Below, piece after piece: positions 1-6,916 of a stretch of DNA of 38,199 bases. Position numbers and translations under genes: made by a program. Within the stretch, counting starts at the first letter, position 1. Each line of letters begins with the position of its first letter. This DNA comes from Gemmataceae bacterium (lineage in GTDB: Bacteria > Planctomycetota > Planctomycetia > Gemmatales > Gemmataceae). The stretch spans positions 1 through 38,199 of the forward strand of contig JADLBT010000203.1 of NCBI GenBank assembly GCA_020847555.1, written 5' to 3'. The notes below the pieces were generated by a model. That model was not told the origin of the DNA, made no database searches, and saw nothing but the letters and a program-made list of their open reading frames with translations.

Positions 1-189
1 GACTGCGGCCCCCACCCGGTAGGCCCGCTCGCAAGCACGATTGGCGATCACCTCCAGCTGGAAGGTGTCGGTGCCGTAGGGCATGTGCAGGTTGTGCGGC
101 TCGGTCGCGCCGAAAGGCAGGACGGCCACCTCCCACCGGCGGGACCGAACAAAGGCGTGGGTCTGTTCCGCGAGGTTCCAGTCGCGCAT
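1..189 (-). CDS. Creatininase-family amidohydrolase, N-terminal fragment (cut by window edge)
   Basis: The first 63 codons are present and the rest lies beyond the left edge. The visible protein starts MRDWNLAEQT and contains VAVLPFGATEPHNLHMPYGTD. This matches the creatininase-family pattern LPxGSxExHxPHLPxxTD. The family's metal ligands Glu, His (+2) and Asp (+11) fall on E30, H32 and D41. Family members hydrolyse cyclic or linear amides such as creatinine or N-formyl compounds with a dinuclear metal centre, and the substrate here cannot be told. The ATG at 189 is preceded by a run of G residues that could act as ribosome binding site. The gene starts 66 bases after pgpH in the same direction and is probably the last visible member of that run. 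Confidence 0.8.
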   Translation of the reverse strand, partial: MRDWNLAEQTHAFVRSRRWEVAVLPFGATEPHNLHMPYGTDTFQLEVIANRACERAYRVGAAV

Positions 190-255
190 GCGGTATTACC
201 CCCCCGTGAGCCCTGGGCGACCCTTTGCCTGAAAGGCCGCGGGCGGTGGGGCCGT

Positions 256-2028
256 TTACCCGGCCCTGTCCTGGACCCGCGCCTCCGGGTACTTGATACG
301 CGCGTGGAACAGCGCCGTCAGGCTCTTGCAGAGGCTTTCCTCGATCAGGTGTAGCTCCGTCAGGGTCAGCCCGCTCTCCTCGAACTGCCCGTCCAGCAGC
401 CGCTTCATGAGCAGATCGTGGACGAGCTTGCGCAGGCTCCCGGGCGTCGGTTCGCCGAGCGCGCGGCTGGCGCTCTCGACCGCGTCGGACAGCATGACGA
501 TGCCGTTCTCCCGGCTCTGCGGCTTCGGCCCGGGGTAGCGGAACGACGGCTCCAGGATCGTGTTGCCGTTGCCGGCGCTCTCCTGCAGCCGGATCGCCTC
601 GCGGTAGAAATACTCGACGAGCGTCGTCCCGTGGTGCTGGGCGATGAAGTCGATGATCGGCTGCGGCAGGTTGTACTGCTTCGCCAGCGCCAGCCCGTCC
701 TTGACGTGGCCGATGATGATCAGCGTGCTCAGCGCCGGTTCGAGGGCGTCGTGACGGTTCAGCCCATCCTGGTTCTCGACGAAGTAGTGCGGCTTGAGCA
801 TCTTGCCGATGTCGTGGAAGTAGCTGCCGACGCGCGTCAGCAGCGGGTTCGCCCCGATCGCCTCGGCCGCCGCCTCGGCCAGGGTCGCGACCGTGATGCT
901 GTGGGTGTACGTCCCCGGCGCCCGCCGGACCAGTTCCTGCAGGAGCGGGTGCGATCCGTCGGCCAGTTCGAGCAGGCTGATGTCGGTGACGATGCCGAAC
1001 AGCCGCTCGATCAGCGGCAGGCAGCCGGTCAGGAGGAACCCGGCCAGCGTGCCCCAGAGGAAGTTGCGAACCGCGTCGGACAGCATCAGCGACCACGTCT
1101 GCCGCGACAGCATCCCGGCGGCGAGCGTCATCACGAAGTAGGCGAGCCCGGCGCACGCGGCCACGCGCACCAGCCGGGTGCGGGTCCGGACGTTGCGCAG
1201 CAGCAGGACGGCACCGGCCTGCCCGCCCATCATGATGAGCAACTGGCCCAGGTCGGTTCCAAGCGCGACCGTCATCGCCAGCGTCAGGCTAAACGACATG
1301 AGCAGGGCGAACTGCGGGTTGTACGCGATGGTCAGCGTCAGCGCCGTGACGGTGAGGGGGATGAGGACGGCGTGCCACGGCGGGCGGCTGAGGAGCATAC
1401 CCAGGCCGATGGTCAGGGCAATCAGGGCGCACACCTTGACGATGGTCGGCAGGCACTGGGCGAGGCCGGTCTGGAAGCGGATGACGTAGAGCACGACCAG
1501 GGACGTGAGCAGCGCGAAGATGATGAACAGGGCGATGAGGCGGTAGACGCGCTCCTTCTGCCCGCGGTGGCGCGCCCAGGTAGCGTGCTCCTCCTCCAGC
1601 AGGGACAGCTGCCGCTCGGTGACGGTCTGGCCACGCTGGACGAGGATGGTGCCGCGCGGGTAACGCTCCTCGACGTCGCGGCGGCCCAGCTCGAAGAACT
1701 CAACCATGGCGGCGGGCGGCTTCTGGCCGGCCGCCTCCAGGCGCCGGACCTCCTTCTGGTTGATCTGCTCGATCTGGTTGACGACCTTGAAATCGACCCG
1801 GACGCGCAGGTCGTAAGGATAGCGCTCGCCGATTCGATAGGGGAAGGGCGGTCCCCACGAGTAGGCCAGCGCGGTGACGGTCAGCGTGGTGAGCCACACC
1901 GCGCCCAGGCGCAGCAGCACGGGCTTGCGCCACAACCGCTGCAGCAGTGGCTCATCGCTGCGAGAGGAGCGCGTCCGGCCATTCCATTGGCCCAGACGCG
2001 GGTGCAGTTTTTTGAGGGGACCGAACAT
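256..2028 (-). CDS. pgpH: 7TM-HD family phosphohydrolase (PgpH-like cyclic-di-AMP phosphodiesterase)
   Basis: This is a membrane phosphodiesterase of the 7TMR-HD family. The characterised member, PgpH of Listeria, hydrolyses cyclic di-AMP. A first membrane segment lies at about residues 43-58. A short extracellular region follows to about 163, then a block of hydrophobic helices from about 165 to 340, then a cytosolic HD domain. HD-domain metal ligands are visible as H376, the H405-D406 pair, H465-H466 and D515. At 590 residues it is shorter than many PgpH proteins, mainly because the extracellular domain is reduced. It follows phoH in the same direction, as in many bacteria. The usual next gene ybeY is absent, and a creatininase-like gene follows instead. 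The ATG has an AAGGA sequence just upstream. Cyclic di-AMP specificity is inferred from the family; no synthase is visible here. Confidence 0.88.
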   Translation of the reverse strand: MFGPLKKLHPRLGQWNGRTRSSRSDEPLLQRLWRKPVLLRLGAVWLTTLTVTALAYSWGPPFPYRIGERYPYDLRVRVDFKVVNQIEQINQKEVRRLEAAGQKPPAAMVEFFELGRRDVEERYPRGTILVQRGQTVTERQLSLLEEEHATWARHRGQKERVYRLIALFIIFALLTSLVVLYVIRFQTGLAQCLPTIVKVCALIALTIGLGMLLSRPPWHAVLIPLTVTALTLTIAYNPQFALLMSFSLTLAMTVALGTDLGQLLIMMGGQAGAVLLLRNVRTRTRLVRVAACAGLAYFVMTLAAGMLSRQTWSLMLSDAVRNFLWGTLAGFLLTGCLPLIERLFGIVTDISLLELADGSHPLLQELVRRAPGTYTHSITVATLAEAAAEAIGANPLLTRVGSYFHDIGKMLKPHYFVENQDGLNRHDALEPALSTLIIIGHVKDGLALAKQYNLPQPIIDFIAQHHGTTLVEYFYREAIRLQESAGNGNTILEPSFRYPGPKPQSRENGIVMLSDAVESASRALGEPTPGSLRKLVHDLLMKRLLDGQFEESGLTLTELHLIEESLCKSLTALFHARIKYPEARVQDRAG

Positions 2029-2061
2029 ACGTCCTTGGGACAGCCGGCAGGAGCCGCGTAG

Positions 2062-2170
2062 GCAGTCGGCAGCAGGCAGTCGGCAGCAGGCAGGAAGAGA
2101 ACGGTGCGTTCTCCACGACTGCCGGTGCCGACCGCTGACTGCCTCCTGCCGACTGCCTCCTGCCGACTGC
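2062..2170. repeat. Long inverted repeat with tandem 14-mers in each arm
   Basis: Arm 2062-2093 pairs with arm 2139-2170 at 30 of 32 positions. Each arm is itself about two copies of the 14-mer GCAGTCGGCAGCAG or its GCAGGAG variant. The element fills the phoH-pgpH gap and ends inside the last codons of phoH. In RNA it would form a very stable hairpin between two genes that look co-transcribed. Confidence 0.9.
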
Positions 2171-2175
2171 TCCGG

Positions 2176-3141
2176 TCACTCCTTTTTCTTCCGGGGCGGC
2201 TTCTCTTCCTCGTAAGCCTTCACGATCCGCTGCACGAGCGGGTGGCGGACGATGTCGTGCTCGCTCAGGTGAACGATGGCCAGGCCCTCGACGTCGCGCA
2301 GCCGGTACAGCGCGTCCACAAGGCCGCTGCGCATCTGCTTGGGCAGGTCGATCTGCGTCACATCTCCGGTCACGACGATCTTCGAGCCGTTCCCCATGCG
2401 CGTCAGGAACATCTTCATCTGCGGGACGGTGCAGTTCTGGCCCTCGTCCAGGATGATCACGGCGTTGTTCAGGGTGCGTCCGCGCATGAACGCCAGCGGA
2501 ACGATCTCGATGATGTCGTGGTCCATGTAGCGCCGCACCTGGTCCGGCTCCATCATGTCGTTGAGGGCGTCGAACAGCGGGCGCAGGTCCGGGTTGACCT
2601 TGGCGGCGATGTCGCCCGGCAGGAAGCCGAGCCGTTCGCCCGCCTCGACCGCCGGCCGGACCAGGGCGATGCGCTTCACCAACCCCTGGCGCAGCATCGT
2701 TACCGCCATGCCGACCGCGAGGAACGTCTTGCCGCTGCCGGCCGGGCCGACGCACAGCGTCAGGTCGTTCTCGCGCATCGCCTGAGCATAGCGTGCCTGG
2801 CCGTCGGTGCGCGGCCGGACGTGGCGCCCGCCCTCGACGATGGTCAGCGTCTGCGGTCCGCTGCGCTCGGCCCCGCGCTGGACGACCGCGAGGACCGTGC
2901 GCACGTCCTCGGCGCTCAGCTTGCCCTGCTGCTGCAGCATGTGCCGCAGTTCCTGGAAGGTGCGCTCGGCCTGCTGGACGTGCTCGGCCGACCCCTCGAT
3001 GTGGATCGTGTCGCCGCGGGCCACGAGACGGACCGACAGGGCATCGCGGATTAGCTTGAGGAACTGGTCGCGCGGGCCGTACAGCAGGACCGCCTCTTCC
3101 TGGTCGGTCAGCGTCAGGGTCAGGGTGTTCGTGTGAGCCAT
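2176..3141 (-). CDS. phoH: PhoH family ATPase (PhoH-like protein)
   Basis: This is a cytosolic PhoH-type P-loop ATPase of 321 residues, about the usual length. It has an N-terminal KH-like segment (about 10-75) and then the ATPase core. Walker A GPAGSGKT is at 132-139, Walker B VIILDEGQ is at 228-235 and the sensor motif GDVTQIDLP is at 259-267. A lysine-rich tail ends the protein. PhoH proteins are linked to RNA metabolism and stress, but the biochemical role is not settled. The gene lies between cdsA and pgpH on the same strand. The region before the ATG has only a weak GGAAA as possible ribosome binding site. Its last codons overlap the arm of the 2062-2170 inverted repeat. Confidence 0.93.
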   Translation of the reverse strand: MAHTNTLTLTLTDQEEAVLLYGPRDQFLKLIRDALSVRLVARGDTIHIEGSAEHVQQAERTFQELRHMLQQQGKLSAEDVRTVLAVVQRGAERSGPQTLTIVEGGRHVRPRTDGQARYAQAMRENDLTLCVGPAGSGKTFLAVGMAVTMLRQGLVKRIALVRPAVEAGERLGFLPGDIAAKVNPDLRPLFDALNDMMEPDQVRRYMDHDIIEIVPLAFMRGRTLNNAVIILDEGQNCTVPQMKMFLTRMGNGSKIVVTGDVTQIDLPKQMRSGLVDALYRLRDVEGLAIVHLSEHDIVRHPLVQRIVKAYEEEKPPRKKKE

Positions 3142-3157
3142 GAAAGGTTTCCGGACT

Positions 3158-3180
3158 CACGGGACGCGACCCGTGGGCTT
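3158..3180. repeat. Partial copy of the AAGCCCACGGGT palindrome family
   Basis: On the minus strand this reads AAGCCCACGGGTCGCGTCCC followed by GTGAG. It closely matches one half of the perfect palindrome at 15396-15437. CACGGG (3158-3163) and CCCGTG (3170-3175) can form a small hairpin. It lies in the 58-base cdsA-phoH gap, upstream of the phoH start. Confidence 0.65.
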
Positions 3181-3199
3181 GAGAACTTTGGTGCAACCC

Positions 3200-4051
3200 C
3201 TACGAAAGCCACCAGTAAACCACCGGGGCGGCGTAAATCACCGAGTCCACCACATCGAGCACGCCGCCGAACCCGGGAACCACCTGTGACGCATCCTTGT
3301 GCCCGCAATCGCGCTTGATCAGCGATTCCGCCAGATCGCCCAGCATGCCCGCGAGGCCCACGGTCACGCCGAACCCGATCTCGCGTAACCAGTCTCCCTG
3401 CAACACGGATGCCGGCCCCAGCCGGTCGATGCCGATCGCGACCCCGGCCGCCAGGAGGAGGCCGCCGGCTGCGCCCTCCCACGTCTTCTTCGGGCTGAGC
3501 ACCGGCGTCATCCGGTGGCGGCCGAACAGGCGGCCCGCCGTGTAGGCGCCGATGTCGCAGCACTTCGGCACGAAGATCGCCAGCGCCAGCGCGACCGTAC
3601 CGTACTCGATCGGCGGGCCGAGCCAGCGCAGCTGGGCGAAGAAGCTGGGCAGCACGGCGAGGTAGCCGACCACCCAGACCGTCAGCGCCATGCGCACCAC
3701 CGACCCGCCCGGAGCCTGGAACGTCGCCATCTCCGCCGCAAACACGAGCAGCACCGCCAGGCCGAAACCGAGCCACAGCCAGCGGAACGGCCCGCCGGCC
3801 CCGGCAAGGTCGGGAAGGTGGGCGGCCCAGTTGGTCAGCAGCAGCCCGGCGACGAGCGGGTAACACAGCCACGAGTAGGGTCGCTGGGCCGGATTCAGGA
3901 GGTGCAGCAACTCGATGCAGGCGGCCACGCCAAGGCCGACCACGAACACGAGGAGGAACGGATACCACGGACCGAGGTGCCTGTCAACGACGAGCATCCC
4001 GACCACGAGGACGATCAGCACCGACCCCATCCACAGGCGCTGGCGGAGCAT
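3200..4051 (-). CDS. cdsA: Phosphatidate cytidylyltransferase
   Basis: CdsA makes CDP-diacylglycerol from phosphatidic acid and CTP in the inner membrane, the branch point of phospholipid synthesis. The 283-residue protein is almost entirely hydrophobic helices. Its C-terminal signature SLIKRDCGHKDASQVVPGFG continues as GVLDVVDS. The family pattern is SxxKRxxxxKDxxxxxPGHGGxxDRxD, so the His of PGHG is Phe here and the Arg is Val. Whether this substitution is common in planctomycetes is not checkable here. SPKKTWEG, another CdsA hallmark, lies at about residues 185-192. The start is six bases after the uppS stop, so the two are almost certainly translated from one message. The two genes are neighbours in very many bacteria. 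Confidence 0.92.
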   Translation of the reverse strand: MLRQRLWMGSVLIVLVVGMLVVDRHLGPWYPFLLVFVVGLGVAACIELLHLLNPAQRPYSWLCYPLVAGLLLTNWAAHLPDLAGAGGPFRWLWLGFGLAVLLVFAAEMATFQAPGGSVVRMALTVWVVGYLAVLPSFFAQLRWLGPPIEYGTVALALAIFVPKCCDIGAYTAGRLFGRHRMTPVLSPKKTWEGAAGGLLLAAGVAIGIDRLGPASVLQGDWLREIGFGVTVGLAGMLGDLAESLIKRDCGHKDASQVVPGFGGVLDVVDSVIYAAPVVYWWLS

Positions 4052-4057
4052 GCGGTG

Positions 4058-4828
4058 TCAGCCCTTCAGTCCGCCGAAGCGGCGCGTCCGGCCGGCGTAG
4101 TCGTGCAGCGCCGCGCGGAGTGTTGCGGTGTCGAAGTCGGGCCAGCACTTCGGCGTCACCCACAGCTCCGCGTAGGAGATCTGCCACAGCAGGAAGTTGC
4201 TGACGCGCATCTCGGCCGCCGTCCGAATGAGGAGATCCGGATCCGGCATCCCGGCGGTGTACAGGGCGTCGCTCACCACATGTTCATCGATGTCCTCGGG
4301 GTCAAGGGTGCCAGCCTTGACGCGGCGGGCGATGGCCTGGACGGTGTCGGCGATCTCGGCGCGGCCACCATAGTTGATCGCCAGGCACAGGATCATGCCG
4401 ATGTTGTCGCGGCTGACGCGGATGTTCTCGTCGATCTCGTGCAGGACGTTGGCGGGCATCCCGGTGCGGCGGCCGATGGTCGTGAACCGGATATTCTGCT
4501 CCATGATCTCGGCACGCTCGAGCAGAAGGTACTCGTGGAGCAGGGCCATGAGGAAATCGAGTTCCGCCTGCGGCCGCTTCCAGTTCTCGACGCTGAGGCA
4601 GTACAGGGTGAGCTGACCGATGCCGAGCCGGCAGCACTCCTCGATGGTCGAGCGGACGCTCTGCACCCCGCGGCGGTGGCCCTCGATGCGGGGCAGGCCG
4701 CGCTGCTGCGCCCAGCGGCCGTTGCCGTCCATGATGACGGCGACATGCCGCGGCAGTCGCTCGGGATCGAGCCCGGCGGCGGCCAGGCGGGCGAGCGTTT
4801 CCTGGTCGAAGGTCGAAGTCGCGGTCAA
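4058..4828 (-). CDS. uppS: Isoprenyl transferase (undecaprenyl diphosphate synthase)
   Basis: This cis-prenyltransferase extends farnesyl diphosphate with isopentenyl units to make the undecaprenyl carrier used for cell-wall and polysaccharide assembly. The 256 residues match the family length. The catalytic motif MDGNGRW places the essential Asp at D34. GHRRG (50-54) and the substrate motif RTAAEMRVSNFLLWQ follow. The usual form is RT(S/G)GE..SNF, so two small residues are Ala here. The best start is a TTG at 4828, preceded by GAGGGG at normal spacing. The upstream ATG in that frame meets a stop almost at once. It precedes cdsA by six bases and follows the toxin gene by 33 bases. Confidence 0.92.
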   Translation of the reverse strand: MTATSTFDQETLARLAAAGLDPERLPRHVAVIMDGNGRWAQQRGLPRIEGHRRGVQSVRSTIEECCRLGIGQLTLYCLSVENWKRPQAELDFLMALLHEYLLLERAEIMEQNIRFTTIGRRTGMPANVLHEIDENIRVSRDNIGMILCLAINYGGRAEIADTVQAIARRVKAGTLDPEDIDEHVVSDALYTAGMPDPDLLIRTAAEMRVSNFLLWQISYAELWVTPKCWPDFDTATLRAALHDYAGRTRRFGGLKG

Positions 4829-4861
4829 ATCGTTGGCCCCTCAAGGCATCTTGTTCCGCCT

Positions 4862-5155
4862 TCATCCGGGCGGTGTCCGCGGCAACTGCCTCGCCCCGTG
4901 AATAACCGCCAGGATCTCGACCCGGTCTGATCTCGTTCGGTAGATAATCCGGTAGGGATGTTCCAGGATCTCCCGAATCAAATCGTTGTCATACTCAGGG
5001 ACCGGGGCGCCCAGCATCGGCATCTCGTCTAGTCCTTCGGTGCGCCGGATGAGCCGATCGACGACTGCCTGCGCGTAGCCCGGCGAATTCCGGGCGAGGT
5101 AATCCCGAATCGCCTCCAGGTGGGCCAGGGCTGTTGCAGTCCAGTGTCCCGTCAT
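4862..5155 (-). CDS. Type II toxin of the RelE/ParE superfamily
   Basis: This 97-residue protein has the ParE layout: an N-terminal helical stretch with IRDYLARNSPGYAQAVVDRL, then L..MP.LG..VPE, then the C-terminal strand block REILEHPYRIIYRTRSDRVE followed by ILAVIHGARQLP. ParE toxins usually poison gyrase, while RelE relatives cleave mRNA. The sequence looks more ParE-like, but the target is inferred. Its ATG overlaps the stop region of the upstream small gene by four bases, the usual coupling of antitoxin and toxin. It sits in an otherwise housekeeping run between purA and uppS, an unusual place for such a module. Confidence 0.85.
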   Translation of the reverse strand: MTGHWTATALAHLEAIRDYLARNSPGYAQAVVDRLIRRTEGLDEMPMLGAPVPEYDNDLIREILEHPYRIIYRTRSDRVEILAVIHGARQLPRTPPG

Positions 5156-5340
5156 GTCGGCAACCCGAAGCGGCGCCGCGCGTCCGCGCTGGAAAGCGTG
5201 CGTCCCGCCTCGGCATCCCGCAACCCTGACTCAATGGTCTGCCGGACGTAAATCTCGTACATCAGGTCGTCCCAGGTGGCGTCATCCGGGAGTTGCTCGA
5301 CCAGTCGGCGGGCTTCAACCTTGACGGATGTTGCTTCCAT
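5152..5340 (-). CDS. Putative antitoxin of the ParE-type toxin
   Basis: This is a 62-residue protein starting MEATSVKVEARRLVEQLPDD and ending RRRFGLPT. It is rich in charged helices, has no cysteine and carries no recognisable ribbon-helix-helix signature. The pattern of a short N-terminus, 'LVEQLPDDATWDDLMYEIYV' and a 'GLRDAEAGRTLS' stretch is typical of small antitoxins paired with ParE toxins. Its stop overlaps the toxin start by four bases. GGGAG lies just before the ATG. The start is only 11 bases after the purA stop, so it probably shares the purA message. The antitoxin call rests mainly on position and general resemblance. Confidence 0.72.
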   Translation of the reverse strand: MEATSVKVEARRLVEQLPDDATWDDLMYEIYVRQTIESGLRDAEAGRTLSSADARRRFGLPT

Positions 5341-5351
5341 GTTCGCACTCC

Positions 5352-6644
5352 CTACCGACAGAAGATCGTCTGGTCCCGATCCGGCCCCACCGACACCACA
5401 CTGACCGGCAGCCCCAGCAACTCGCTCAGCCGGTCCACGTAGCGCCGCGCGGCCGCGGGCAGGTCGCCCAGCTTCCGCGCCCCGTCGATCGGCGTGCGCC
5501 ACGCCGGCAGCGTTTCGTACACCGGCCGGCAGCGCTCCAGCAGGAAGGCGTCGGTCGGGAAGTCGTCGGTACGCTCGCCGTTCAGTTCATAACTTGTGCA
5601 TACCTTGATCTCGTTCGGCGTGCTCAGGACATCGAGCAACATGACCGCCAGCTCGTCGGCGCCGTTCAGCCGGGCGCTGTACCGGACGGCGACGGCGTCG
5701 AACCAGCCGCAGCGGCGCGGCCGGCCGGTCACCGTGCCGTACTCGCGGCCGGTGCGGCGAATCTGCTCGCCGATGCCGTCGGGACCGTCGTCCAGCTCGG
5801 TCGGGAACGGTCCGCGGCCGACGCGCGTCGTGTACGCCTTGATGACACCGATCACCCGGTCGAGGTTCCGGGCCGAAACGCCCGACCCGCTCCACACGCC
5901 CGCCGTCGAGCTGTTCGAGCTGGTCACATAGGGATAGGTGCCGTGATCGACGTCGAGCAGGCTGCCCTGGGCCGCCTCGAACAGGATGCCCTTCTTCTCG
6001 GCCAGACCCCGGTGCAGCAGGCGGCCAGTGTCGGCGATGTGCGGGCGCATCCGCTCGGCGTAGCCGAGGTACTCCTTGCACAGGGTGTCCGCGTCAAACT
6101 GCTGCGCGGATGCCGACAGGGCGTGGAGGAGCTTGTTCTTGCGGCCGACGACGGCGTGCAGCCGGGCGCGCAGGTGGTCGGGGTGGAGCAACTCGCCGAC
6201 GCGCACGGCGCAGACGCGACCCGCCTTGTCGGAGTAGCACGGGCCGATGCCGCGGCCGGTCGTGCCGATCGCCTGGCTGCCGTTGCCCTCCTCGCTGAGG
6301 CGTTCCTCCTCGACGTGGTAGGGAAAGATGACGTGGGCGTGGTCGCTGACCACGAGGTTGTCGCCAATCGCGACACCGGCGGCGCGAAGCTGGCCGACCT
6401 CCTCGAAGAAGCGCACCGGGTTGACGACGACGCCGTTGCCGATCACCGCCCGCACGCCGGACCGGAGCACCCCGGTTGGCAGCAGCGAGAACTTGAACGT
6501 CTGGCCGCCGTGAACGACGGTGTGGCCGGCGTTGGCGCCGCCGTTGTAGCGGACGACGAAATCGTGTTGCGCCGTCAGCAGGTCAACAATCTTTCCCTTG
6601 GCCTCGTCTCCCCATTGCAGGCCAACGACACAGGTGCAGGCCAT
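5352..6644 (-). CDS. purA: Adenylosuccinate synthetase
   Basis: PurA joins IMP and aspartate using GTP, the first step from IMP to AMP. The chosen start gives MACTCVVGLQWGDEAKGK and 430 residues, the usual length. The family motif is GDEGKGK, so one glycine of the P-loop-like segment is Ala here. Other hallmarks are NGGANAGHT with the catalytic His, GNGVVVNP, TTGRGIGPCYSDKAGR and QGSLLDVDHGTYPYVTSSNS. An in-frame ATG 30 bases upstream (6674) would add ten residues unlike PurA proteins, and the 6644 start has a GGGATAGCGGA stretch before it. A promoter (6776-6805) and an intrinsic-terminator-like hairpin (6709-6741) lie upstream, suggesting control by premature termination. It heads the minus-strand run of seven genes. 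Confidence 0.93.
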   Translation of the reverse strand: MACTCVVGLQWGDEAKGKIVDLLTAQHDFVVRYNGGANAGHTVVHGGQTFKFSLLPTGVLRSGVRAVIGNGVVVNPVRFFEEVGQLRAAGVAIGDNLVVSDHAHVIFPYHVEEERLSEEGNGSQAIGTTGRGIGPCYSDKAGRVCAVRVGELLHPDHLRARLHAVVGRKNKLLHALSASAQQFDADTLCKEYLGYAERMRPHIADTGRLLHRGLAEKKGILFEAAQGSLLDVDHGTYPYVTSSNSSTAGVWSGSGVSARNLDRVIGVIKAYTTRVGRGPFPTELDDGPDGIGEQIRRTGREYGTVTGRPRRCGWFDAVAVRYSARLNGADELAVMLLDVLSTPNEIKVCTSYELNGERTDDFPTDAFLLERCRPVYETLPAWRTPIDGARKLGDLPAAARRYVDRLSELLGLPVSVVSVGPDRDQTIFCR

Positions 6645-6708
6645 TCCGCTATCCCATCCGGGCCGGCCAGCCATGCCTGGCGAGGCGTCCCGGTCATGTC
6701 AGGGGCAT

Positions 6709-6741
6709 AAAAAACGCCCGTGCCACCCACAGGCATCGGGC
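6709..6741 (-). terminator. Intrinsic-terminator hairpin inside the purA leader
   Basis: On the minus strand GCCCG-A-TGCC pairs with GGCA-CGGGC around the loop TGTGGGT: nine base pairs with one bulged A. One G and then TTTTTT follow. It begins about 30 bases after the predicted transcription start and ends about 65 bases before the purA ATG. No minus-strand gene lies upstream of the purA promoter, so this is not an ordinary end-of-gene terminator. Attenuation of purA or a free short RNA of about 60 nt are the two readings. Confidence 0.7.
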
Positions 6742-6775
6742 TTCGACGGTGCAGCGTCCACGCCACTCCCCCGCA

Positions 6776-6805
6776 AATGTAGCGAGGCGCGCATCCGGGC
6801 GTCAA
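6776..6805 (-). promoter_or_regulatory. Predicted sigma-70-type promoter of purA
   Basis: On the minus strand TTGACG (6800-6805) is followed after 18 bases by TACATT (6776-6781). Transcription would start near 6769 and run into the hairpin at 6709-6741 before reaching purA. Confidence 0.6.
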
Positions 6806-6916
6806 GGGCAATCCCCGGCAAGGGATAGGGATGGGCGAGCAAACGCCGCATCGCTAAACCGATAGCGGTTCCCGGCCTGACGCGGGCGGGCACACCCCTT
6901 CCCCGGAGGTGACACC

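Noticed and set aside
418..2061. Long plus-strand open frame opposite pgpH
   Set aside because: Low-complexity Arg/Asp/Gln-rich translation typical of antisense frames in GC-rich genes; pgpH has full family motifs.
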